Shown piece by piece: positions 1-10,461 of a stretch of DNA of 64,000 nucleotides; position 1 is the first letter of the stretch; every line of letters begins with the position of its first letter. A program made the translations under genes and the position numbers. Origin of the DNA: Schizophyllum amplum (lineage: Eukaryota; Basidiomycota; Agaricomycetes; Agaricales; Schizophyllaceae); contig VDMD01000023.1 in the NCBI GenBank assembly GCA_007026445.1, positions 310,001-374,000 on the forward strand, in the 5' to 3' direction. Under the pieces are notes generated by a model. That model had not been told where the DNA came from, ran no database searches, and saw only the letters and a list, made by a program, of their open reading frames with translations.

Positions 1-1
1 G

Positions 2-2325
2 ATTGAGGCCCTCGAGTTCGTCACTTTCATGACTTTGAATCAGTTGAGCGATTTGGTCCCGCGGTATAACTCTTCTTTAAATTCTAGTGTATAAGCTCAT
101 GATATGCGCTTCATAGGTGTAAGCCAGCTTTACGGAGCAACCTAGCCGCCCTCACATTCGAGACCTTCATCACCACTGAGGCCGGAGCGACGGTCTCGCG
201 CGAACTCATCAATGTGCTCATCGACCAGCAGATGAGTGGGCAGATGGAAGTGGGTGGCATTGGAACGAAAAGCCTAGGTGTGGTTGACAATCGGTTATCC
301 AGATTGACACGGTCAGCGAAACGCTGCAGCGCAAGTGCCCATCGTTCTGCAGTGCTGAGGATGTTATGCTCTACAAGGTATGACAGTGCGTTGAGGTGCA
401 ACGTGGCGACGACTGAAAGATTCCGCAAATAGGCCAGAGAAAGCGTCACGAAGGCTGAAGAAGCCAGGACAGTATCCGAGCAGCAGCACTGGCTTGCGGA
501 GTCACTCATGTTCGTGTCATCGTCCCCGTGCCAACATTGCCGTCTTACCCATTCGTTCCAGGCTGTATGTCAAGGGCGCTCGTACCTTGGATCTGGAGAA
601 GCTCAAGGAAGCGGTCGGACGCTATGTCAGCCTTCAATTTCCCAAGGGTCCGTCTTCTACGCATATATATATATATATCGATCATACTGACATAATTCTG
701 CAGGCGCTATTGAGCTGTCTCTAGCTTGCGCCAAAGCATTAGATCCAGATGATCGTGGTCGACAGTATTGGAGAAACGGCACACCGGCAGGGGACCCTGC
801 CCAGTCTATTTATCAACGACGGCAACAATGCTACGAACTCATCAAAGACTGCTTGCAGACATTCGAGGCACCAAAAGCAGAGGACGCACAGACAAGGCCG
901 CCCGAGGAGGGACTGAACCTGGTCGCGTATCAGATCGCGTTCGAAAGCGACGACGAGGTCTTCCATGCATATCTATATCAGTGGTTAATTGGGCGCGGCC
1001 TTTCGGAGGACTTGCTTGCAGTGCGTTATCATTTTCTGTCGCAAGGCCTGTATCTGATCGGACTTCATTGAAAGCAACGACCGCCCTTCTTGGAAGCGTA
1101 CCTCGCGCACGAGCCGGCCGACGCGGCAAAGTACGAGCTGTTGTGGATGTTTTACATCAAAAATGGGCAGAACCTACAAGCCGCCCAGATCCTCGCCCAG
1201 ATGGCCGAGCACGAGCAGTGAGTGCGATCCGATTCTACTAAGAGCATTGTTTGACCCCGCTCGAGATTCGAGCTACCATTGCCCAAACGCGTCGAATATC
1301 TCACTCTCGCCGTTGGCAACGCCAAATCGCAACCGATCAGTTCAAGCACCATGATAGATTCGGGCATCGCGTTCTTGACCGACTTGGAGGAGAAGCTGGA
1401 AGTCGCACAAGTTCAGCTGGAAATTTATGCCCGACTGCTGCCTCAAAGACACGAGTACCCTCCGCAAGCGCAGGAGTTGATCGACGCGTTAGACAAGAAG
1501 TTACTCGAACTCAACGATGTAAGCCCACGTCTCTCCTCGTGTCTATCGCCGCTAACGCGGCAAACAGCTATGGGCAGGTTACGCGTTGAGATTCCAGCTG
1601 AAGTCTGTGCAACTTCTGTGTCTGCACGTAGGTGATGTACGGGATGAGGGAACTGTGCGGGAATGTTGGGATGGAATATTCCGCGAAGGTGCGTCCTGTT
1701 ATTTACTGTGGGTAGTATGATTTTGACAGAACCTACAGCCGTTGGGATGGCGGAGGACGCTATAGGACAGGCAGATCATATCAAGGCTGCTGTCGTTCCT
1801 CTCGGCCAAAGATTCTACCCATCCGATTGCGCATTCCCGCTACGTGCGTGAAATTCATAATCTTCGCGGACAACTTATGTTAACGACCTTATAGGGGTTA
1901 TCGCGCATTTGCTAGTGCGGTTTAGGTTGAATCACAAGGGCCAGATTGACGACGGCTGGCCTGCACGCATACTCGTAGACTGCAACGTCCCGTACGCCGA
2001 GGTGTGGGATCTCTTTCACGAGATGTACGAGTCGCAGGTAAATATTTTGCGCATCTGGTCGCTACTCCGCTTGACCACTCCTCAGATTCCGCCATTCAAT
2101 ACGCAGGATAACGTGCAGATGGTATCGAGTGATATCGCTGTGTTGCTGTCCGACTGGCTGCGTGAGGCTCGGCGCCCACAGCCTGCACCACAGGCTCGGG
2201 GCGAGGTGCCCGTCGCGCGGTTGGACGAAGTGGTGGATCAGTATCTACGCGAAGTTGCTCCTGACCGGCCGAAGACTCGCGAGTTGTACGAGGAGGTGCG
2301 AAGGCAGTTGCGGAGAAGTTGGTAA
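2..2325 (+). CDS. NUP170: Nucleoporin Nup155/Nup170, C-terminal part (5' end outside window)
   Basis: This is the C-terminal alpha-solenoid of the large inner-ring scaffold nucleoporin of the nuclear pore. The frame is open at the window edge and is split by about nine short introns. Recognisable stretches are IDTVSETLQRKCPSFCSAED near 306-365 (the family's conserved Cys region), KGARTLDLEKLKEAVGRY near 570-625, EEKLEVAQVQLEIYARLLPQ near 1390-1450, and a closing helix pair, DNVQMVSSDIAVLLSDWLRE, before the stop at 2323-2325. In this family the solenoid binds other inner-ring nucleoporins and membrane; that role is taken from family knowledge. An (AT)n run of about 16 nt lies in one intron near 663-678. 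The N-terminal beta-propeller must lie upstream of base 1. Exact exon edges in the first 500 bases are less certain than the rest. Confidence 0.88.
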
Positions 2326-2599
2326 GGGCTGGATAGTCTATCTTTACATACTGTGTCGCTGTACCTGTACTTACGCCATGTTTTCCTGAATGCACCGCAA
2401 ACTGTCGATGTTACCTGCCATTCAGTGTTGGTGACACGGAAGGAGAATACAAGGAAGGAAAGATTCCTTGGTTGGCTCAGTGCACACGAAAGGTTAAATT
2501 GCTTGACTGTCTTGGACGTGTACTGAGAATTCATATGTTCTTTTCACATTCTTCTTTCATTCACTTCTTCGTACATTCACTTCCTTCGCGATCTACTCT

Positions 2600-3209
2600 C
2601 TAATCGTGCTCAACATCGTGCTCATCAAGGAACTCCCTCGCGCGTTGCTTCGCCTCATCACCAACTTTGGGGTCTCAAGGAGGAAGATCAGCTTAGTGAA
2701 TGGAAAGTAGAAGAAACATACTGTTGATTGTGGCCTTATATCCGCCAATAACGTTGTTCTTGTTCTTGCCGCTGTGCTCGTTGGCAATGCCGGAGTCGGA
2801 GCCGCCGAGGTAGTCACCAAGGCCGGTGCGTTCATCATCGCGGCCCGGGACGTACTCATCGTCCGACTCGAAGCCGTCCACTGGAAACTGGTCAGGCGAA
2901 TGACTGATAACAACTCAGAGGAACATACCGAGCTCGCGAGAGCCGGATTTGGCTGGAATCGTCGCGTCAGTAAAGATGGCGGAAGGAGATTGTGGCGATG
3001 AACTCACCACTGGCAGAGCGTTCGTGGCTGTCGCCCATGTCGTTGAGACGCTCGGACGCCATCTCCTTCGCCTCCTTGCCGGCGGTCGGGTTGTTGAGGG
3101 TGCCCTTATAGCCGGCGGCAACGCGCTCCGGGTTCTTGTGCGAGTTGTTCTCTAAAACGAGGTCAGTCGCGCAGTCACAGAAATGATGATGATAGCACGT
3201 ACGGGACAT
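2600..3209 (-). CDS. Con-6 domain protein A (conidiation/stress-type small protein)
   Basis: This is a spliced protein of about 136 aa with two Con-6 repeats (NPERVAAGYKGTLNNP near residues 9-24, and GGYKATINNPKVGDEAKQRA near the C terminus). Between them is an acidic linker with ESDDEY and GRDDER. The first coding exon is 7 nt (ATGTCCC, 3203-3209), followed by a GTACGT donor; the next exon starts at 3151. The last intron splits the Asn codon of the second repeat in phase 1. Con-6 proteins are small hydrophilic proteins made during conidiation or stress in ascomycetes; their biochemical role is unknown, and the same is inferred here. A TATA-like element at 3295-3302 and a TGACGTCG CRE-like site at 3357-3364 lie upstream on this strand. 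A paralogue sits at 19008-19452. Confidence 0.85.
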
Positions 3210-3894
3210 GTTGACTGGGAGGTTTGGTGTTTGGTGATTGATGAGTGTGTCGAAGGTGGATGAGATGCTGGATATTCGCTGCACTTTTGCGTCCCTCTTA
3301 TACTTGCACGACTGGTGTGCGACAAGCTCTCGAGGGCCGCGGACTGACACAGAGGGTGACGTCGCTGAGAAACACATCGCCGCTGCTTGTTGTCGCCGTT
3401 GTGCCCCGTCCCGAGACGATCTCAGCCTCAGCTGCAGTGGACCGTATGGTCGTCCATCGATCCGCCCCCAAAACGACGCAACGCAGGCCTACTCGAGGTG
3501 TTGTGCTTGGGACAAGGCGGGAGAAGCTGTTTAGCGTGCCCCACGTCTCAGAATACAGTCCAGGACACTGTATCTGAACTTGCGACAACCTATGGTTCTG
3601 ACTCAGACAGCGTCTGGCACGCCCCCAAGGAAGTTGGTCAGGCAGCGGTTGCAGTAAATCACAGTCCGGTAGACTTACCGACTCGAGACCATTGGGAGTT
3701 GTAGGTGTTTGGTCCACGCTATGTCACGCATACTGAAGGAGGAAGGCATCGGAACTGCTCGCCCGCCGACATATAGGGGCAAGCCACCGGTGTGAGTGGG
3801 AGTTGATGTGCAAGAACGCTATATGTTGTTTCCAGATCCTTGTTATTACATTGCAAAGTCCATTTGTGCGATGATGTTCGCGTCAATCGACGCC
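3210..3894. other. Intergenic: Con-6 A promoter and 3' region of the RING-CH gene
   Basis: No convincing gene here. The part next to 3210 is the Con-6 A promoter. The part next to 3895 is the 3' region of the RING-CH gene. A minus-strand open stretch near 3664-3770 (containing GGLPLYVGGRAVP) could be an extra 3' exon of the RING-CH gene if the donor-like GTAAAT at its apparent end is used; I could not decide. Confidence 0.5.
3295..3302 (-). promoter_or_regulatory. TATA-like box of Con-6 gene A
   Basis: TATAAGAG reads on the minus strand about 86-93 bases upstream of the Con-6 A start codon. A CRE-like TGACGTCG lies about 60 bases further upstream (3357-3364), which would fit an ATF/CREB-type stress factor. 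This is motif matching only. Confidence 0.45.
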
Positions 3895-4905
3895 CTAGGT
3901 ATTTACCTCCAGAATAGCATCCTCCGCTCGAGAGAGAAAGCGCGTGGCCATGCGTCGCGTAAACTGGTAGACAGTGTACAACGCCCTTCGCGGAATAAGT
4001 CAAGCTGTTACAAAATTCGGCCATGCTTGCTCACCTGAAGGCACCCACCAGCAAGAGCCCTACGATGACTAGGGCGGCGACATCACCGCCTCCCCCTCTC
4101 GTCCTCCGTCGAGCGCGATACCTCGCAAGCCAATGTATGGGCGCAAGATAGCCCACAGTTAACAGCATCTGTATAAGCGACCCCGCGCCCACGACCGGCA
4201 GCCCCAGCACGAACCGGCGCAACAAGCGCATGACCAATCCGGGTTGACCCCGCGCAACCGGCACCTCGAGCGGCGGCAGCCGCTTGCCGCGCATGTCCCC
4301 GGCACGACCGAAAGCAGCTTCGTCGAGGAGCGTGGTGACGTCCCCGTCCTGCAGAATGCGAAGGGCAGCGCGTATAAGATCGCGCATCAGGTCGTATGGC
4401 GCAACATAGAAGGGGCCGCCGTAGTACCAATAGTTGTACCCAGCATCTTCGTCGAGGCGCGCCATTAGGTATGTGGTTATGACGCTTGATAGCATCACAA
4501 GAGCAGTGAAGAGGACGCCTGACAGGGCACCGATGATCACTGCGGGGAGTTAGTAGCATAAAGAGGGACGACGCAAGGGACACGCACTGGGATTCGTAGC
4601 GATACCCACCGCACGCGTACGGGCGACGCGATATTGGTAGTGGCACTGAGGGCATTCATAATACGCTTTGGATGATGTAGAGGACAGGCGCCAGCGCTTC
4701 AGACACTCGACATGCACATACTGCGCTTGGGGATGGGCTCAGCGACAGTGTGGCGCGGGTAGAGCGGATGCTCAACTGAGATGGAGCCCCTGCAGAGGCA
4801 TGGACGTATGAGGCGGCCAAGCTCGCTCTCCGCGTCGGTGCCGTCAAAGCAGATGCGGCATTGTTTCTGAGGTGCGCCGTCGCTGTCTGCGTCTGCGTCG
4901 GCCAT
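3895..4905 (-). CDS. RING-CH (MARCH-type) membrane E3 ubiquitin ligase
   Basis: This is a multi-exon protein of about 285 aa. The N-terminal RINGv finger is CRICFDG, then CLCRGS, then HVECLKRW after an intron, then CPQCHYQY: a C4HC3 pattern near residues 16-75. Three hydrophobic segments follow (VIIGALSGVLFTALVMLSSV; a Leu/Val helix near VLGLPVVGAGSL; AALVIVGLLLVGAF). In this family the finger recruits an E2 and ubiquitinates membrane proteins at the ER or endosomes. The start at 4903-4905 has a near-perfect Kozak context (ACCACCATGG), so I prefer it to the in-frame start at 4968. After VGAF the unspliced frame stops at once; a 49-nt intron restores a tail ending RAEDAILEVNT at 3895. A further 3' exon is possible. 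Confidence 0.82.
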
Positions 4906-5321
4906 GGTGGTAAGCAGCAAGGAACGTTTGAAGCGCGCGTGATCCTTCAACGTGGATGTGATGTCCATCGGTCCGGCTTCCGGGCGCCTATTGAGCCAGA
5001 GTCCTCAGTCGCTGCTCAAGCGTTCACAGATATCAGTAGTACTAAAGTCCTCAAATCGTCCAAGCAGAGCGGATGCGATGACACCCTAACGAGCGAGCGT
5101 ACCGGCGTTATTAGAAGTAAGTACTAGACAAGAAGACGTAACATGGGTACTGAACAAGGAAATGATGTTGCAAACAAGTCCATCGTCTGAGATGCAAATA
5201 AGATAGGTAGTGGTGAATACATTCTTGTTGGCGTGAGGGGGTCAGTGTAACGCGATAGCAGCAGGTATAACTTGTACGCGACCAGCAATGGATCGAGAGA
5301 AGCGACTTGGAGTAGGAGCGA
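4906..5321. other. Intergenic: RING-CH promoter and rhomboid 3' region
   Basis: About 415 bases with no supported gene. The 4906 side is the RING-CH promoter and 5' leader; the 5321 side is the rhomboid 3' end. I see no TATA box, repeat or RNA gene. Confidence 0.5.
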
Positions 5322-7222
5322 TCATAAAAGGAGACCGCCGAGGAGCATGCGGGTACTGAGGTTGTTCGTGGTGGTGGTGGTTGTCGTGTTAGTCAAACCG
5401 GTCCTATGAGAAGGTTAGCTTACTGGCAGCTTCATGAGGGCTCGAGCTCACCCTTTACAGTGGTTGTTCGCATCCGTCGGCCAGCAAGAGAGGTATCTGC
5501 AGCCAGCGCATGCTGCATAAGGATCCGACGTGTAGAAATTCCTGCGGGCGCCGTGAGTTGAGTTCGAACTTAGAACTAACGCATCACCGACCTCGTCAAC
5601 ACAACAAACAAGACGATTGCAAAAGGGATGGCAGCTATGCGGAAGGCCCACATGATAAACTAGCAGGCGAGGTTAGCGAAGATCTCACGATAAATAGACC
5701 ACACATACCTTATGCCGCTTGGTCTCAGAGATAACGGGATAGAAGATGGTGCCGACCAAAAGACCGAGTAGGAAGCCACCCAAATGCGCTGTAAAGGTCA
5801 GGTCGTTTGTCGCGTCTACGAAGATTGCACTCACCGAAATTATCCACATATGGGATGAACCCGACAGCAATACCGATTCCAAGCTCGATAATCATGAAGA
5901 TGAGCTGTCGAATTCCGTCAGCTCGCCATCGAAAACGATCACATTATCAAGGCTCACCTTTCGCACTGGCCTGTACTGATACTTCCAATGTGCGAAGAGG
6001 TCGACCCAGGTGACGGCAACAGTACCGAATATGGCGCCAGATGCACCGACGGACGGAATGCCAACGAGCGCAAAGTTGCCACCGAGGATGTTACTGAAGA
6101 TGACGAGTAAGCAACGGCGCGAATAAGCCAGGCGTGCACGTACCCGAAGATTCCCGCAGCGAAGTAGGTCAAGAAGAAACCACCGGAGCCCATCTCTCGC
6201 TCAATCTGGCGCACAAGTTCAGATGAGTACAACATAAATATGCGAGCTGCTCACCTGCGCGCTGACGGTGACCTGGGCAAACATATTGAGCAGTAGATGC
6301 ACAATACCGGCATGCAAGAAGATGGGGGTGATGAAGCGGAACCACTGGTTGGGATCCTCATCGCCAAAGCCACCGAATCCACAGAGCTCCTCGACCGTGC
6401 AGTACGTCGCGTCGCTGAGGTCTGTCGCGTTCATGCAAGGAAGTTCGAAAGAGGGAGGGATATCGTCAACGAGCTTCATGCACGGGGGGAAGCGCGCGCC
6501 GACGTTGATCAGCGCGGCCGACGAGGGCCCGAGCATCACGTTAACCGTGGGCTTGAATGATACAGGGTTGCCCTGCTCGCGGTAGTTCACGACGCACTCG
6601 TAGATCATGACGCCGACCATCGCCGCCGTGAGCGCCCAGACAACGAACGGATGCCGCTGGCGCCCGATCCCTCGCTTCTTGTCCTCATGCGCTGGTCGAG
6701 AGGGTATCTGCCGTTCGCGAGGAAGCGCGCGAAGGGTCCGCGCTTCTCCTCCGGGTCCACGCCTTGCGGCGCGTACGGGTCCTGGTAGCCCATGCCCTCC
6801 ATGCGCGAGCCGCGCTTGCCGCCCATGCCCGCCGCGTTCTGCATCAGGCTCGCGTCCTGCTCCTCGGACTGGGGATCGGGCTTTGCGTTGTAGTAGTTGA
6901 AGTTCTCGTCCACGTAGGACGTCAGCGGCCGACTCGGCGCGTAGCTCGTGCCGGACTTGGTCGTCGGTGCGCGGTACACGTTGGCGCCCTCCCCGTCGAG
7001 CTTGGTGTGATCGAACGCCTCGTCCTCTGCATGTTGCGGCTGCGTTGGGTGGCTATCCCTGTATGGATTGTAGGATTCGTCGTCGGAGTCGTAGCTCGGC
7101 GCCTTCTGGTGCTGCTGGGTCGGGTATGACGGTGCTCGTGCGAGCGTCGCGGTGCTGCCCTCCTCGAACGGGGTGCGCTGGGCGCCATCGCCAAAATGAT
7201 CTGTGCTTAATCGCGTTGTCAT
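5322..7222 (-). CDS. Rhomboid-family intramembrane serine protease (one apparent frame break)
   Basis: The hydrophilic N-terminal region (about 200 residues, rich in Ser, Tyr and Pro) starts at 7220-7222. A multi-pass rhomboid core follows: HAGIVHLLLNMFAQ in the early helices, the catalytic serine motif GASGAIFG, and the partner His in AHLGGFLLGLLVG. After the core come FYTSDPYAACAGCRYLS and NNHCKG. Rhomboids cut transmembrane substrates inside the bilayer. At 6687 the frame breaks: the upstream frame reads DQRM, while the conserved EDKKRGIGRQR is in the next frame. No splice sites lie between, so one base appears to be missing. At the 3' end, splicing the 48-nt GTGAGC intron extends the protein past NNHCKG into a Thr-run and a Leu-rich tail ending at 5322; the unspliced alternative stops at 5448. 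Confidence 0.85.
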
Positions 7223-7512
7223 TGTGCTGGCCGGCGTTCGTGCCGTGCTCGCTGTCGTGGTCGTTAAAAGGAAAAGGTGGGTGCGGTCTTGGCGGTGGCG
7301 AGGCGGTGGCACGGCCACCGTGATGTCACGGCCTCTGTCTCCGCGGATCATTGTCAATAGTTCATGTTGAAGTTTGCACCTCTTCCTCTGCCGCCGCAGC
7401 GTCCGCAGGCAGCGCAGCGCACCTAGTGTGTCCTGCTTTATGCCTGCTCTTGATTAGAATAATTTATGATAGCTACAGTCCGACGAGCGCGCCCAGCCAG
7501 CGCCTCGAATCT

Positions 7513-10461
7513 CTACACATACTCCCACAGCAGGTTCGCCACCCACATCGCCCCCAGCCAGACGCCAAGCTTCACCTTCAGGCCTGGTTTCCACCCATCA
7601 TCGCCCTCCCACACGCGGAACCCGCGCTGAGACGCGGGCTGCGCCGTGCTCTCCGCGAGACGGTCCAGCGCTCGCCGCGGTCGCTCGCCTTCCTCTCCTC
7701 CCTTGGCCTCCTCGCCACCGGTCCCGTTTTGTTGCACAAGCGGAATCGCCTCCTGGCCCTGCGCTTGCTGTTGCTGCTGCTGCTGCCGACCGCCTGGCGC
7801 CGGCAACCCACCCTTCCCCTTCGCGCCTCCACATATCCATGCAGTCAAGACACCTGTCGCATCCGCGACCACCCAGCTGAGGTAGATGAACGCCGCGCTC
7901 GTCAAGATGAAATTCGCTGGACGCCATCCGACCACGCGCAGGATGCCCTTGGTGTCCGCCGCGAGCCAATAGTGATACTGGATCACGAAGGTCTCTAAGC
8001 TGCATCGCCCGATGAATGCGAACGCTCGGCTTGTGCTCGACCGCAGCACGCTGCTCGCGTTGCGTAGCGCGATAAAACCGAGCACGGGTGCCCAGGCAAT
8101 GTATGGATGCCATGCATTGTAGGTGAACTTCGACTCCTGCCCGAGCTCGAAGATGAAGAACCACACGAGCAGCATCCCGCCTACGGAGACAGCAGCCCTA
8201 TGCGCATGTGTCCAGTACGGGTGCTCGGTTAACCGTGCGTCTCGTATCTTGATGTAGGCTAGTGCAGCGAACATGCCGGCGTATACGATCCAGAGGTCGA
8301 GAGTAACTCGGAAGGACCATTCTTTTGCCGACCAGTGGATGTTGCACAGCATCGACAGTAGCTCGAAGAGGCGTTCCATCGGCCATCCAGCTGCGACATA
8401 GCATCAGTCAAACGCGCCTTCCAGCGCTCGGGACGCACCTTTCATGACCACTGTGACGATTGCAGCGCTCGCCACTAACTTTGCCGCCAAAAGCGGTGCA
8501 CGGTCGTTATAACGCGAGCCGGTCCACATCGTCGCATAGATAATCAGGAACCAGAAGGATACCAGCGGTGAAAAATAGTAGACGATGTAGTTGGTGTTCA
8601 TGATGTAGGCGAGAATGCAAGTGAAGACATTGATGCGAACGAGAACCTAAGAACAGTCATTAGGTGGCCTACTTCGTCGGCGTCTTGCTCACCTGGGCGA
8701 TTCGCATGAACCCGAAGTCTGCCTTCTTGATGTAGAACGTTGCGTGGCCGTACCCCGTCATGAACAGATACGCCGCCACGAGCACGCGCACCGGGTTGTA
8801 GATGCCCGATACCTTGGATGCACCCGTATAGTGATAGATGAGGATGGCGACTGACCTCCATGTCAGTACGAAATCAGCAAGCATAATCACGAACGCACGT
8901 TGCATCCAGCCTTTCCATTCATCCGTTTGGTCTCGGTTCAAGAAGCCCATGTCCTTGTCACCTCGCTTGACTGTGACGAGGCCGACAGCTAGCGCAAGTA
9001 AATTGAGGAATGCTGGAACCTTCATCAGCTACGCAACGGACGCTGACGAGTTGAGCACGCCTACCAAAACTCCACGGCTCAAACTGTTTCTGCTCTTTCA
9101 GTAGAAGTGCGTGCGGTCCGCGAGGAAGATGAGTAGCACGGAGCACGATATCACTATAGGCGGAATATCTTCTGCACGAAGCACGAGGGGTAGTGAAAGG
9201 TGTCCTAACACGCGAGTGAGGATTATGAGGGACGTGTGGGCCAACAAGAAGTACATACCGCCTCTTGCCGCGCCCCATAACTTGTAAGGGCCCCACGCCA
9301 CCAGTGCTGCGATGAATAGCAGCTGCAAGAACTTGGTTTAGAATAACTTCGGCAGCACGTCTTGTCTGGAGAAGAAGTCCATTTAGTTACAAGGCAGTAA
9401 CAAGGGCCCAGCACCGTACCTATAGGGAACGTCTTGTCTAGCACGTCGTTGCAGCGCATGTTAAGCAGTATCTGGGCCTGCGTGCGCACCATTTCCGCCC
9501 CGAAGTGTAGCCCATCCTCCGTCCCCTCGTTATCTAAAAGCCGGTTGAACACCAGCGGAAGCGCAATAGGTGCGGGACCGCGCGCATTGGGCGGCAGCGC
9601 GTATATTCCCGCTGGAATGATTCGGTGGTACAAATCCGAGTTCATGGCATCGATATCCGCCAGCCGCATGGACGCCGCGCGCTCGCGGTTGAGCTTGTCT
9701 GGCACGACCTCCTCGACGGGTAGCAAGACGACGGTGTCTGCCGCCGCCGTCCGGGCGCCGCCAACTCGGCGAGCAGCGCCTCCGTGTTCGCCTCCCAAGC
9801 GGGAAGCCCGCCCGTCGTATCAGCGTAGCGTAGGTACCACAGTCCGCTACCAAGCACGAGCAGCGCGGGCCGCGGCGCGCCTCGCGTGTTCGCCGGACGG
9901 CGTCTGTCGTCGCGGATGAGTTGAGGTAAGGATCCCATCGGAAGGACAGCTCCATGCCCGTGGGCGTGCGCGCGGTGTAGTCCGCGTGTTTTCGCCCGTC
10001 GCGGGCGTCGTGCCGGGGACAGACTGATCGAGGAGATGCGCGAATGCGAAGAAGAGGTTGCGGGTGACGGAGTCGCCGATGAAGAGCACGTCGCGCGACG
10101 CGAGGCAGGTTGCCGCGTCCGCGGGCTTGTATTGATGCATCATACAACCTAGGGGACGAGGTCAGCGTGAGGGTGGAAAGGAGGCATGTAGACGCACCAT
10201 CGGGCTGCCAGTTCTTGAATGCAGTGTCGAGCCAGCTACCGCGCTGAAGGAGCGCATCGCAGTGCAATGGGTCTTGCCAGTCTGGGGAACGACGAGAGAG
10301 CGGGATCAAATGAAGGTCGTCAGCTCTCGTGTCGCGCGCTCGATTCAAGTACACGCACCAAGTAGTAGATATCTCCCTGCACCAAGGATCAGACTGAGTA
10401 TAGTGACAAGGATGCCTGCATAGTGAGGCCAAGAGGGATTCAGCGAGAGGGATGGCGCCAT
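7513..10461 (-). CDS. CAS1: Cas1p-type 10-TM O-acyltransferase (capsule/wall glycan acetylation), three apparent frame breaks
   Basis: This is a fungal homologue of Cryptococcus Cas1p / human CASD1, which O-acetylates glycans in the secretory pathway. The N terminus has a signal anchor ([20 protein letters not shown]). The luminal SGNH-like part has the nucleophile motif [13 protein letters not shown] and the Asp-x-x-His motif in EDGLHFG. The C-terminal half is a series of hydrophobic helices (ending [15 protein letters not shown]) with a poly-Gln run near 7762-7790. Three frame changes have no splice sites: at an A-run (9989-9992), between about 9860 and 9925, and between about 9737 and 9772. 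Each behaves as one missing base, and strong family sequence continues on both sides ([35 protein letters not shown]). I read this as one functional gene with consensus errors, or an allele that is genuinely broken. Confidence 0.88.

Noticed and set aside
663..678. (AT)n run as a promoter TATA box
   Set aside because: It lies inside an intron of the nucleoporin gene.
6605..7357. Longer rhomboid N terminus starting at 7357
   Set aside because: The extension depends on a non-ATG start and has no conserved sequence; the ATG at 7222 is preferred.
9530..10432. 300-codon minus-strand open frame as a separate gene
   Set aside because: It is one of three frames of CAS1. Only a short part (around [10 protein letters not shown]) is conserved, and the rest of the conserved CAS1 sequence lies in the other frames.
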